Source of the DNA: Orobanche coerulescens
Taxonomy: Eukaryota; Streptophyta; Magnoliopsida; Lamiales; Orobanchaceae
Direction of reading: 5' to 3'
Assembly (NCBI GenBank): GCA_033398695.1
Contig: CM065802.1
Coordinates: 142,834,096-142,898,095 of the forward strand
Length of the DNA stretch: 64,000 bases
Shown: in pieces, positions 1 through 11,840 of the stretch
Layout: each line of letters begins with the position of its first letter
Numbering within the stretch: the first letter of the stretch is position 1
Translations under genes and position numbers: made by a program
The notes under the pieces: generated by a model
What the model was told of the DNA's origin: nothing
Database searches by the model: none
The model's input: the letters and a program-made list of their open reading frames with translations, nothing else

Positions 1-727
1 TTGGGTTGGACAGAGTTAGTAGTTTTCGTAACAGTGAGTTATGATGATGTTTTGAGAACCTTGGGTATTGTCTAAGATACCGTAAAGCTGTTTGGGTATG
101 GGTTTATTGTGTTATTAAGGATACAAAATGTGACTCTTGGGAAGGATTATCACGAGTTAGTAAAGTTATGGCGGTAAGATTATATTGGTCGTATTCTTAC
201 TTAGTATTTTCATTGGTATGTAATTATTGACGTGATGTGATTGATATCATTGTTGGGTATTATGGCTGACCCCGTCGTGGGCTTTCTTTTTAGGTTTTTG
301 GAATATCAAGCTTGTAGCGGTCGTGAAGAGATGAGATTCCCAGAAGATAATGACTAGGGCATGTATTTGTGTATTGAGTTTCCTGATCAGTTGTTGTATT
401 CCACTGCTAGAGTATTTTTATCTGTTTGTCTTTTTCGCTGCGTGAGTATTTTTATATGATCTTTCGTTATCCGTTAACTTAAGTTACTTTGGAAAATCGT
501 TTTCTAAAGTATTGAGCTTCGGCTGTTTGGCCTTGTCCTTTCAAATGAGATTTTACGACGGTTTTGGTAAACGAGTTTTATAAAGTCTTCGAATGTTTTT
601 AATAGATAATACTGTCATCGCCGCTTGGGCGTTTGTAAATGTTTGTGAAAATGTCTTTTATCCTTGTGGGTTCCGTCTCGGGGCCCACGACGCTGTAATA
701 TTCCCGGTCGGATCTGAGGGTGTTACA
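1..727 (+). mobile_element. E3: 3' part of a gypsy LTR (left end outside window)
   Basis: The segment ends in AGGGTGTTACA. It shares a terminal block, roughly CCTTGTG...(C)TACGA...GTAATATTCCC...GGGTGTTACA, with the sense-strand ends of the LTRs of E1 (57591) and E2 (58149 and 60570 read on the minus strand). No reading frame of substance is present. Because the sequence after 727 does not look like a primer-binding site, this is more likely a 3' or solo LTR than a 5' LTR. Its start lies outside the window. Confidence 0.55.
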
Positions 728-2030
728 TGGAACACCAATAATAATAACAATACTTCCATAATCTATCATCATACGAAATAATCGTCAATAACAACATCAA
801 AAATCCGAGAATGAATAGAGGGATTAACCAACATACCTCTTGAAGATGAATAATACAATCATACACCACAAGAATCAACAATAACTTCAAGTCCCAAACT
901 CCAATCCATGCCTCCAAGCTCACCATCAAGTTTAGAGGGTCTGGAAATCATTAGAAGTGTAGAGGACGGTTTCTTGGGAGAGAAACTCAACTTGGTTTGT
1001 GAGAAAATGAAAGACCAAACCTCACTTTATAACCTGCAGAATTATTAACGCCCACTACTGCTCAACCGGAGCGTACGTAACAGTACCTTGCGTACGCTAC
1101 CCGATCTTAATTGCGTATCCAGAGGCTACTACCTCATTTCGTGAACCATTTAACATACGTAGCAAAATACGGCGTACGTAACCTCCCTTACCTAGCATAG
1201 GTTATCCTGTCTTGCTTGCATACGTAAGGCCCGTTGACTGGCCTGTCGTATTCACGGCGAAAACACCTGGCCTTTTCCGCACGCCAGCTGTTCTCTGGTC
1301 TCCACATGTCAGGTATAGATTCCTCTCTTTGATTCTTCTCATAGCGTACGTAATGCATGCCATGTAGCATACACTACACTTAGCATAGTAGCGTACTTTA
1401 CCTTCTCAACTTGGCATACGTTATGGTTTCTGTACTTAACCAATTATAACTGTTCCTGTCTATCATCTACTGAATACGTATACTCATCCCAATTATATTC
1501 TCATATGATATACCTGATATCAAAATTAAGACGACCTTATACACGTTATCCTCAAAGGTAATTGTCGACCAACTACATCAATTATACCAATATAACCGTC
1601 TCAGTTCTCAAATTATTTTATTCATACTGTACAGTTACCATGATGTCCAATATATCTTGGATAAAATAACGCGAAAAATTCATACCGAAATCTAGGATAT
1701 TACACCACTCTTCCATATATTATACATCTGCCTATATCTAAAGGACCCCTCGTTACTCGTTCAAGCCCTCAAAGTGCAAGGAAATACATAAAAATCACAC
1801 AAACAAGCAAGCGTAATCTGGTCCAAAAACATATAGAATTTAATGCTCAATGGCATTGTTATTACACATTATGCTCAAGTCATCTTAATGACAACTCTAA
1901 AATATATGTAAATTCACGTGAGCACAACGGAAAAGTTATGTGCAGATCGAGTACGCCGAAGAAATAGGATCTCACAAAAATAGTAGAGCTAGAGAGACAT
2001 GACCAACAAGGGAGTAGATAGACAGTCGGA
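728..2030. other. No gene; AT-rich flank with a CGTACG-motif cluster
   Basis: I see no supported coding region. Between 1071 and 1440 the motif (G)CGTACGTAA and near copies (CATACGTA, CGTACGCTA) occur at least seven times. On the minus strand a TATAAAG box lies near 1029. The segment could be part of a degenerate minus-strand LTR, but no boundaries can be placed. A block at about 1764-1868 has a diverged direct copy at about 2327-2414. Confidence 0.4.
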
Positions 2031-3016
2031 CACTATAAGAAATTAGGTAATTCTAATGGACTTTCCTGTCGGCAAACATAAAAAATCCATCATCAAATTG
2101 ATTTACCGACTTAATATATATGGAATATATCCACCTGCAAAATCCTTGCTGTTAAATCATTGGGAAAAAACTTTTGCCAGAAAATACCGACAGAAAATAA
2201 AAAAACATTCTATTGTATTTTGGTGAACAGTTCCTACGGGAATCTGGTATTGCCTCTAACACGGCCTGGGTAGTCCGACACAACCCGTGTCCATTGATAT
2301 GACCTGGGGTTCCGGTCTTTTATTACTCCTTTAAGTCCTCAAAATATTAGGAAAATACCTAAAAAGGTTACAAAAACAAGCAAATGTATATAATGCTCAA
2401 CAATATAATTATAACAGAATTTTGCTGAAACTAAAGATAATAGCTTTTTTATCAATTTATTTTTATTAATTTATATCATTTTTATGTATAGTTTAGTTTT
2501 CCATATGTACTACATCTTAAAAATTAAATTATATACTATACTATATTAAAATAACAATGGACATTATATTATGAAATAATCATATTTATCAGATATATCA
2601 AAATTATTGTGTTGATATATTTAAAATACATGTTTTCCTTCTGATAATAAAAAAGAACTACATACGAAGAAATATGTGTAGCTTTTGAAATTTATTTAGG
2701 GAATAATCCGTTGAATCAACGAAGGAAGTATTTTCTATCCATAACTACTTTTTTAGAAATTGAAAAATCCCTGCTGAAAAAACCCAGTTGTATTTACCAA
2801 TGAAAGTACTTTCTACTGGTAAATTTGAAAGAAAGAGAAAAGAATTGACCAAAATTTTGTTAGATGGGAAATTGGTCGGTATCACAGATGGAATTTTTTC
2901 CCATTGGAGAAATAATAAAACAAAGAAACCATAAAATATAAAGTTTTTTGGTCGTAATCCGTTACCAGTGGAAAATATCCATCAGTAAATCCCATTGGCA
3001 TGATTTTCATGTAGTG
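2031..3016. mobile_element. Short CACTA-like (CMC) non-autonomous element candidate
   Basis: The left end reads CACTATAAGAAAT, close to the common plant CACTA terminus CACTACAAGAAA. The right end reads ATTTTCATGTAGTG, its approximate reverse complement. Similarity of the two inverted ends continues inward for about 40 bp (an AATGGNNTTNCTG-like block). The 3-bp flanks are GGA and AGA, an imperfect duplication. No transposase is present. It may be a deletion derivative; the ends are degenerate enough that chance similarity is not fully excluded. Confidence 0.45.
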
Positions 3017-3240
3017 AGAGAGCATGTCAAAGTCCATATGCTTATCTAGTGAAGACCTTCTTGCAGTGTCATGACGATTGGAGAAGCTCCTTCCCGAAAA
3101 TACTAGATCTAAGGGAAAAGAATAGAGAAATAGATCCATAAGATAGTAGAGAGAGAGGAGAAAAAGGGAGAAAAAAACGAGTGTGTGAGAGTATTTTCTG
3201 GTCCATTTTTTTTTTTTTTGCTTTGCATCACAAAATTAAA
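3017..3240 (-). other. CT-rich minus-strand leader-like segment, no assigned gene
   Basis: Read on the minus strand this is a CT-rich tract (about 3209 down to 3140) followed by a short open frame starting MDLFLYSFPLDLVFSG that runs into the CACTA-like element. It resembles the 5' end of a plant transcript but I recognise no protein. A T12 homopolymer lies just left of the G1 LTR similarity. Confidence 0.25.
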
Positions 3241-3581
3241 GGTGATATCTTATGAGTAGAGAAAAAACTTATGGAAAGTCGGAATTCTATCATCCTGATG
3301 GAATCCCAGATATCCAGGAATTGACAGCTGCAGCCGAAATCCCAGATATCCATTAGCGGCCGCAGCCAGAATCCCTGAATATTGTGGATTTCCCCTAAAT
3401 CTAGGAACAGGGTCTCATGGAGGGGCTTCTCATCCCTTCTATAAATAAGGGAAGAGATTTTCTTCAAGGGGTTAAGTAACCAGAAGCACTCAGAGAGGTA
3501 TTTCATCACACATTCGGATTTTCTTAGATAAGCTTCTGATATTGACCTGGTTCTTGGTGACCGATCAGCTCGGTTACATCA
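3241..3581 (+). repeat. G1 5' LTR, 3' portion only
   Basis: From about 3262 to 3581 it aligns with 40607-40930. The equivalent of 40330-40600 is missing, so the LTR is 5'-truncated. A promoter TATAAATA lies at 3440-3447 (40789-40796 in the 3' copy). It ends TTACATCA, two bases before the primer-binding site. Confidence 0.85.
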
Positions 3582-3583
3582 AG

Positions 3584-3600
3584 TGGCACCATCTGTGGGA
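3584..3600 (+). promoter_or_regulatory. G1 primer-binding site
   Basis: TGGCACCATCTGTGGGA begins two bases after the LTR end. It resembles the TGGCGCCGTCTGTGGG-type sites common in plant Ty3/gypsy elements. The primer tRNA was not verified. Confidence 0.7.
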
Positions 3601-3644
3601 AAAGTGACATCGAGTCACACCAGAGTTGAGACGTGAGATTAACA

Positions 3645-5107
3645 ATGGCAGAAAAGACAGTCCAGAAGAAAATCGGAGAACTGGTGCCCAGAAATTTGGA
3701 AGAGCAACTAGCAGCTGTGGGTGGAGGAGCAATTCCAGAAAAAACACCCATCACCCCCACTGGAGAAGAAGCTGGACCCAACACAATCACCTTGACGAAG
3801 GAAGCACTAGCCGAAATCATCGCTAGCGTAATCCAGAAGAGTCAGGAGGTCGAAAAACAAAAAATGCCTAGAAAAATAATACCCATCCTCTCGGATAGGC
3901 CAGGTCAGATTAGTCAGTAGGAAGAACACGGAGAAAGCCACCCAAGGGCGTGGGAACGATCTAAATAGGAAAAAACACTGGATCCCATCATATCCAGCAT
4001 ACAGGACGAGCTAGAGGAGTTGCGACAAAAGGTCGCAGGAAAGGGCTCAGAAAGCCATCCAGGTTATCCCTTCTCAGAAGAGATACTGCAGGTGGAACTC
4101 CCTATGGGTTCAGAGCGGTAACTTTTACCTACGATGGGCTCTCTGACCCTACTCGAAATTTATATCGGTTTGAAAACATCACGGTACTACACCGATATTC
4201 GGACCCTGTAAGCTGCAGAGCATTTTTGGCTAAGTTGACAGAATCGACTCAAGATTGGTTCCACCAGATACCGCCAGGGACGATTACCAGCTTCAAAGTT
4301 TGTTCAGCGTTTCTGACCCACTTCGCAAGCGCTAGTGCACACTAGAAAACATTCATGTCTTTATTCAATGTCAAGCAATACTCCACAGCGGTGTTGAGGA
4401 CTTATGTAACTCGGTTTACAAAAGCATGTTTAGAGGTACCCTCGTCGTCTGAAGAAGTGAAAGCGAGTGCCCTGACGCAAGGATTATAGGTAGGACTACT
4501 TAGTACATCTCTCGCTAAAAAGCCAGCCCGAACATGTGACGAGGTTCTAGCTCGATGTTCCAAATACATCAACGTCGAAGAATTCGAGAAAGACATGGAG
4601 GAATCATAAGAAAAGCCCGAGGAAGGGGAAGGAGAAACCAGTAGGGTGGTGCAACACGAGGTGTATACCTTCCGAGGAAATATTTCTCGGGGGGAAGTAC
4701 TCCGTGGAAGGACAGATCGAAACATGGATCGAAGGAAGAGCGAGATCAATCTGAAGTGACCAAGGTTCGACCAATATATCCCACTGATAATGAGAAGGGC
4801 GCAGGTCCTAGAAGTGGTGGAAGTCAAGATGGTCCGGGTTATTGATTGGCCTACATCTCATTTCAGTGGACCCACCCAACCGAAGTCAGAACTCTATTGT
4901 CGATTCCACAACGATTATGGACATAAAACAGATGAATGCAAGCACCTCAAGGATGAGATCGAGAGGTTGGTTAGAGCAGGGCATCTAATGAAGTTCACGT
5001 ACCAGCAAAGGAGTGGAGGTTGGAAGAAGCCACCCGTAACCCAGGGAGGTACGGGGATGAAGAGGGAGGCTCCTAGAGTCCCCCTACCCCCGGCTAAGAA
5101 GGAGTGA
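3645..5107 (+). pseudogene. gag: G1 gag (capsid-nucleocapsid), broken
   Basis: The likely start is the ATG at 3645 (MAEKTVQKKIGELV), chosen over 3633 because it sits about 60 bp after the primer-binding site. The first frame stops at 3920. A capsid-like block at 4130-4330 reads FTYDGLSDPTRN, then FHQIPPGTITSF, typical of the Retrotrans_gag fold. The zinc knuckle at 4898-4939 reads CRFHNDYGHKTDEC (C-x2-H-x4-H-x4-C), the variant seen in Tat elements, followed by EIERLVRAGHL. In-frame stops (near 3918, 4344, 4486 and 4607) and frame changes show the gene is dead. In a live element it would build the virus-like particle. Confidence 0.85.
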
Positions 5108-5688
5108 TTCATATGATATCAAGGGGAGTGACCGATCGAAGTTCCAATCAGGCCAGAAAAGCTCATACACAAAAAGCAAAATATCGTCAGTTTAAAGAGG
5201 TCGCCTCTGTAAGAAGGGGACCCGTAATCCAATTTAGTCCTACAAACTGTAACAGGATACACGTGCCCCATAATGACGCACTTGTCATCACAGCAGAGAT
5301 TTCCAGTTATGACGTACAAAGGGTATTCATTGATACGGGAAGCTCGATGGATATACTACTTTGCGACTGCTTCAAATAAATGAACCTCGAGGTGGAATTA
5401 AGAAAGGTGGATACAAAACTTTACGGGTTTTGTATGACCGAGGTACAGCCAATAGGAGAGGTGGTGCTTCCGGTGGCATTAGGCCGGGTACCTCACCAGA
5501 AGGTTAAGATAATCAGGTTTTTAGTAGTCGACACTAAATCCGCCTATAACGCCATTTTAGGGTGTCCCGGGCTCAACAAATATGAGGCAGTAGCGTCTAC
5601 TTCCCCCATGAAAGTGAAATTCCCTGTGGGAAGCGAGGTGGTGGAGGTAGCTGGAGACCAATTCTTTTCCCGGTCCAGACAACATTGA
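5104..5688 (+). pseudogene. G1 protease domain, broken
   Basis: Retropepsin-type aspartic protease that would process the Gag-Pol polyprotein. The catalytic DTGSS lies at 5332-5346 inside VFIDTGSSMDILL. The downstream AILGCPGLN block (about 5550) corresponds to the second conserved protease motif, usually ILGRPxLN. A stop codon at 5377-5379 splits the domain, and the upstream part is offset in frame from gag. It is followed directly by the RT spacer. Confidence 0.85.
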
Positions 5689-6955
5689 AACATGGGGTGC
5701 AAAACAATAAGAGAACACCCGAGCTAAGAGGCTCGGATCCAGAACGAAATAAGGACAAGAAGTTAAAATCGGCGGAGGAAGCTGAAGAGGAGGGTGTCAA
5801 TCCTAATGAAGAGTTAATGGAGATCGAATTAGTCACAGAAAAGCCAGAAACAAAAAATCGCGTGGGAAGTCGGCTGGATAACGGGCTGAGAGAGAATCTG
5901 ATTCACTTGTTAAGGAAATTTGTGGACGTCTTTGCATTTATGGCCGAAGACTTGGTAGGGATAAGTCCAACAGTTGCCGAGCACAGATTAAACAATGACC
6001 CAACAATAAGGCCGGTGAAGCAGAAGAGGAGGCACTTTGGACCGGAGATGGATGGAATTATTGGGTAAGAGGTTGACAAGCTTCCTCCGAGCGGGACACA
6101 TAACGGAAATCCAGTTCCCAGAGTGGCTATCCAAGCTGTCATGGTAGGAAAGAGCCAAGAAAAATGGAGAATGTGCATGGATTTTCGATACTTAAACAAG
6201 GCATGCCCTAAGGATCACTATCTGTTGCCTCGCATAGATCAACTGGTCGACTCAACCTCGGGGTGCGAGTTGCTCAGCATGATGGATGCCTCTCAAGGAT
6301 ATCATCAAATCCACATAGCACCCTAAGATAGAAAGAGAGTCAGCTTCGTAGTATCAAGGGACCTTTCTGTTACGTACGCATGCCTTTATGGTTAAATAGG
6401 ATGGTCGATAGAATCTTTAAGTAACAAATCGGTCGAAATATGGAGGTCTATGTGGACGACATACTGGTAAAAAGTATAAATATAGGGGAACATATAAGAG
6501 ATCTAGAAAAAACGTTTGAAAAATCTGCGCACATATGGGATGAAGCTCAACCCATCGAAATGTTCTTTTGGGGTGAAATCGGGAAAGTTTTTGGGATATG
6601 TGGTCACGAAGCAAGGAATCGAAGTCAACCCGGAGAAAGTAAAAGCAGTATTGCAAATGAACCCTCCAAAAAATATCAAGATATCCAAATATTGACTGGA
6701 AGGATAGCCGGGCTGAGCCCATTTATCTCTCGCTCGGAAGAGAAAGGATTCCCATTTTTCAAGCTTTTGAGAAAGGGAAATAAATTCGAATGTACCCCCG
6801 AAGCACAAGTAGATTTTGACAAATTAAAAGAATATTTAGCTGAACTACCCCTGCTCACCAAACCAATACCAGGAGAGGATCCAGTATTATACTTATTCGT
6901 TGGAAAAGGGGCGGTTAGCTCGGTCCTGTTGAGAGAAGAAGCGAACCAGTAAAAG
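5685..6955 (+). pseudogene. G1 reverse transcriptase domain, broken
   Basis: Would copy the genomic RNA into cDNA. Visible motifs in order are HRLNNDPTIRPVKQKRR (about 5980), WRMCMDFRYLNKACPKD (about 6166), MDASQGYHQIHIAP (about 6283) and the catalytic YVDD at 6449-6460 (EVYVDDILVKS). Breaks are visible at 6066 (stop), 6324 (stop after IHIAP), 6421 and around 6540-6600 (frame change). The C-terminal connection (LTGRIAGLSPFISR, near 6700) is typical of the Tat lineage. Confidence 0.9.
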
Positions 6956-7655
6956 CCTATCTATTGTACCATCCGAATTTCACAAGGACCAGAACGGAAC
7001 TATTCCGATTTGAAAAAGGGGCCTTAGCATTGGTAGTTACAGCTCGACAGCTGAGACCGTATTTTCTTGCCCACCACATAAAACTACGAACTAACTTACC
7101 CTTGAGAGAAACACTAGGGTGAACCAATGCATCAGGTCGCCTGGTAAAATGTGCGGCAGAAATGGGGGAATATGACATAGAGTACGAACTGAGAACAACG
7201 ATCAAAGCCCAAGATTTGGCAGATTTCATTCAAGAAGGTTACTGCCGGAAGGTCAATGGATTTTACATGTTGATGGATCAGCCACGACAGGTGGCTCCGT
7301 AGCAGGGATAATTTTTACTACCCCGGAGGGGGAGCAGTTGGGGTATGTTGTGAGTTTTATTTTAAAGCCTCCAACAATGAGGCCGAGTATGAAGCCCTAG
7401 TTAATGGAATGCATCTAGGGACAGATTTAGGTGCGCGATGACTTATCGCCTACTCCGACTCTCACCTGATCACACAACAAGTAGGAGGAAAATTTGAAAT
7501 AAATGAAGAACGGATAAAGAGGTACGTCTAGGAACTGAGAGAGGTCGCTAAGAAGCTAGGAGAAAGGGAATTGATACATATTCCCAGGACAGAAAATGTA
7601 AGAGCCGATTATTTGGCGAAAATGGGAAGTTCCTTGGTAGATTGTCGCTCGTGAA
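6952..7655 (+). pseudogene. G1 RNase H region, broken
   Basis: Follows RT in the usual gypsy order. The block at 6955-7240 (LKKGALALVVTARQLRPYF, then AAEMGEYDIEYELR and AQDLADFI) is the connection/RNase H-like region. A second block from about 7258 reads LHVDGSAT...GSVAGIIFTTPEG, matching the start of the additional RNase H found in Tat elements. Stops and frame changes occur near 7121, 7300 and 7440. The dual RNase H arrangement is inferred from these two blocks. Confidence 0.75.
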
Positions 7656-7659
7656 TAAT

Positions 7660-8854
7660 AATAATTTTGGGAGCAAGTCAGAGTAGCATCGCGAGCCAGG
7701 TGATGGAAATAAACGAAATAGCAGATTGGCGAGTTCCCTTATTAGCATATCTGAACAGAGCAGAGCTGCCAGATGACAAGCAGGAGAAAGCAAAAATTGT
7801 GCGCAGGGCAGCTAGATTTTGTTGCATTAATGGTGAGCTATACAAAAGATCCTACCTCGAACCATACCTGTGGTGTGTCTCAGAAGAAGAAGGGGGTACA
7901 TATTAGAGGAAATTCATGAAGGATGCTTCGGTGATCACACCAAAGGAAGAGCATTAATCAGCAAAATATTAAGGGCTGGTTTTTTCGGCCGACGATGAGC
8001 AAGAAGGCAGTCCAAATGGTTAAACGTTGCCAAAAGTGTCAAATTTACGCACCGCTAATACACATCCCAAGAGAAAACATGATTACTATGGGAGCACCCT
8101 GCCTATTCGCTAAATGGGGGATCAACATTATGGGACAATTCACACCTGGTTCATGAGGAAGGAAGTTTTTGGTGGTGGCCATCGGTAAATGGGTGGAGGC
8201 CGAGCCAGTGGCCACCATCACCAAGCAAAGGATCATAAGTCTTTTGTTTAACAACATCTGCTGCAGGTACGGGGTGCCCCAAATACTCATCTCGGATAAT
8301 GGGATGCAATTCAATGGGATAAATAACCCAATCCTGGTGCGAAGGATGCACATCAAACAACAATTCACTGCGGTAGCCCATCCAATGACTAACGGACAGG
8401 TAGAAGTCACAAATAGAACAATCTTACAAGGGATAAAAACCCGCTTGGAAAACATAGTGGGAGGATCGGTTGATGAACTCAGCTCGGGGCTATGGTCTTA
8501 CAGAACCACACCTATCAATGGGGGAAACACCTTTTAATATGGTGTATGAGTTCGAAGTAGTAATCCCGACAGAGGTCGGGGAAATGTCACACCAAGTTCG
8601 ATGGTTCAATGAAGAAGAAGAGAAAGAAATAATGAAGGAGGCACTGGATACCATATAATAAAGAAGGGAAATAGTTGTGGCACGAATTGAGAGACACAAG
8701 AATTTAACAAAAGCAGCTCATGAAAGAAGGTAAAGAAAAGACAGTTCCAAGTCGGCGACTTGGTACTCAGGCGAGCTGATGCTCTCAAAGAAATAGGAAA
8801 GCTGGAACCAAACTGGGAAGACCCTTATAAGGTAATCCGAATCTATGCAGGGGG
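7660..8854 (+). pseudogene. G1 integrase, broken and cut by element A
   Basis: Would insert the cDNA into the genome. The N-terminal zinc-binding region (about 7900-8050) reads EIHEGCFGDHTKGRAL, then CQKCQIYAP. The catalytic core at 8169-8480 contains ISDNGMQFNG (second Asp) and NGQVEVTNR (Glu). The usual first-Asp block, DYFTKWVEAEP in relatives, reads IGKWVEAEP here, so the first catalytic Asp is lost. The C-terminal part (LEPNWEDPYKVIRIYAG) ends at the insertion point of A, and the last codons lie at 36238-36324. Confidence 0.88.
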
Positions 8855-10342
8855 TGTTGGAATATAAAACACAGCGGAAGCGAAGTTTGGGAAAGTTTGA
8901 TAAACGCGTTTTGCGCATCCATGAGCATAAGATCTATTTAGGCATGCTAATTACTTAATTACTAATATTAATAATCAATTTAAATATTATTTAAATTTAT
9001 TAAATAAATATGTTGGATTCGAGATATCCTAATCTAGTTCTAAAAGATCATAGGATATTACTTTTGAAGTGAAGTGGTTGCTTTCGTCTTGATCACCTTG
9101 TATTTTTACCTTTAGAACCTTCTAGAGTATGATCCGCCTTAACCCGAACGTTGTGTGGGCAACGAACTACCGGACCTTGCTTGGACTTCTATGGATCGGC
9201 CGAACCTTTTTTCTATGTGGTCACTTGATTTTTCTAGATTTTCTAGTATTGCATGAACACTCTTAGAAAATTTGATGTGTTATCTAAACTGTAGAATCAA
9301 AGACAAGTTTAGATCTACAATTAAACACAAGAAGAAAAATTTGATCTCACAACCTTGCAAAAGAGTACAAAAATTGGCCACCCCATAAGTCATATATATA
9401 GACTTTTGGTCTACTACTAGGGTTCTTAAGGAGGATTAGGGAAGGACTCCTAATAGACCTCAAATTTTCTTATAGGACCTTTTCTAATATATTGAGTCTA
9501 TTAATATCAATTCAATCCACTAAAGAATTAATATTGCACTTCCAACCAAAATCCCAATTTACGAAATCGGGTTCCTTATTTAAATATATTATTTCCCGTG
9601 TTTAAGATATCGAATGTCTATTAATTAATTATAAGCTACTGACAGCTTTAATTAATTAATATCTAATCCAAGAGTAGTACCACTCGAACCTTATTATTAA
9701 ATCGAAATTAAATCCACCTGCAGGGTTTAATATAATAATCATTATCGAGCTCCTCAAGGGGATATCATCAACCCGCACGAGTCGGGACACGATTTCTAAT
9801 AATAATAATAACTGTCATATAAATAACGTTATTGCCCAAGATACGAAGCTTATTGAGTCGATCATTTTGATTCTCACCCATGGTAAATCAAAGAAATAAG
9901 TATTATAAATACACAATTAAATATTATATACTTAGAATTAAGAAATAATAATTATCCGAGATTTATGCTCTTCTTACAATCAGTACATAAGACATTATCT
10001 CACCTCGATCCAGTTCAACGTATGCAAATACGCTAATGTATGCTAATAGTCAAGACCAACTAATCTCAAACATACACTACAACCTTTCATATAATTTGTC
10101 TAATAATTATATAGGTTGTGAACTATTATATTATTTTATAAGGCACCGATAATGTGATCTACTATGTGACCAACACACCACATTATCTACAATATAAAAT
10201 AATTAGACATTTTATTTGCATAACCATAACGTGAATAAATATGCAAAACATATGATTAAATGTAATTAATATTCTCATAGGTAGTTACAAGGAAATAAGG
10301 TATACAAGCATAATGTATGCTTTGCAGTATACAATCCTAACA
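8855..10342 (-). repeat. A 3' LTR
   Basis: It is 1488 bp, starts TGTTGG and ends CCTAACA. It pairs with 34771-36237, at about 8% divergence over a ~175-bp sample by eye. A TATATATA promoter box on the minus strand lies near 9394-9403. The polypurine tract AAGTGGGAGAT (minus strand) lies just inside at 10343-10353. Confidence 0.92.
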
Positions 10343-10384
10343 ATCTCCCACTTATACTCAAAGCATGCTTTTACTACTATATTA

Positions 10385-11840
10385 CATAGTCTCTCATTTC
10401 TCCCACTTATACTCAAAGCAATGCTGCCATACACCGTAATACCATTCCTTCCAGATGTCTTTCAAAAACTTTTGAAGGTAAGCCTTTTGTGAAAGGATCA
10501 GCAAGATTATCTTCCGATGCAACCCTGACTACAACTACGTCTCCTTCCTTTACGAAGTGTCATATGATGTGGTACTTGCGGTTGATATGTTTACTTGCCT
10601 TGTGGTCTCGTGGTTCCCTCGAATTTGCGGCTGCACCAGTATTATCACAATAAAGTGTAATACCCCTTGGCAAATCAGGAATCACATCTAAGTCCTACAG
10701 TAAGTACTTGAGCAACACTGCCTCCTTGGCTGCCTCAGAGGCTGCTACGTACTCGGCTTCCATGGTAGAGTCCTAAATGCATTTATGCTTCACACTCCTC
10801 CAACTAATGGCTCCACCTCCCAGGCTAAACACATAACCCGAAGTAGACTTGGACTTTTTTTTGTCCGATGAAAAATCTGAGTCAGTGTAACCCACTGGAA
10901 ATAGGTCGTCTGATTGATATACAAGCATGTACTCCCTAGTCCTTCTCAAGTACTTGAGTATGTGCTTGACAGCAATCCAGTGTCCTGGTCCTGGGTTTGA
11001 CTGATATCTAGCAGCCATGCCCACGACATGACAGATATCTGGTCTAGTGCAAAGCATAGCATACATGAGACTTCCCACAGCAGATGCATAAGGGACCATC
11101 TTCATGTCATCTATCTCCTTTTGTGTCTTAGGACACATGTTCTTAGATAGTTGAATTCCATGCCTGTAAGGTAGAAAACCTTTCTTGGAATTCTCCATGC
11201 TAAACCGCTTCAGCACTGTATCGATATAGGATGCCTGGGATAAGCACAACATCATTTTCTTCCGATCACGAAAGATCCTGATTCCAAGGATATGTCTTGC
11301 TTCTCCTAGATCCTTCATATCGAACTGCTCAGATAGCCATACCCGTACGTCCGATAATTCCTTCACGTTGTTTCCAATTAGAAGGATATCGTCTACATAC
11401 GGTACAAGAAACACCAACACGTTTCCATCGCATTTCTTATACACACAAATCTCACTCGGACATTGGATGAATCCATATGACTGGACAACCTCGTCAAAAT
11501 GAGTATTCCAAAATCTAGATGCTTGCTTAAGTCCATAAATGGATTTCTTAAGCTTACACACCAAGTGCTCTTCTCATTCAGCAATGAATCCCTCTGGTTG
11601 GCGCATATAGATTTCCTTGTCTAGACTCCCATTCAAGAATAAAGTCTTGACATCCATTTACCAAATCTCCATATCCAAATGCGCAGCTATAGCTAAAAGA
11701 ATCCGGATTGACTTAAGCATGGCTACCGGCGAAAAGGTTTCATCATAATTGATACCCTCTTTCTAAGTGTAACCTTTCGCAACAAGCCTCACTTTGAAGG
11801 TTTCAACCTTCCCGTCACCTCATTTCTTTCGGTTGTAGAC
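10385..11840 (-). pseudogene. A reverse transcriptase and RNase H
   Basis: The best segment (11564-10773, 264 codons) starts in the KSIYGLKQASRFWN block of copia RTs. It contains the catalytic YVDD at 11388-11399, LGIRIFRD, and the RNase H entry (CTRPDICHVVGMAARYQ, TDSDFSS). After a stop at 10773 the RNase H continues with EAEYVAASEAAKEA, CDNTGAAANS and ADPFTKGLP to about 10385. Upstream, the RT N-terminus (11840-11565) has several stops. It would synthesise cDNA; it is now inactive. Confidence 0.9.
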
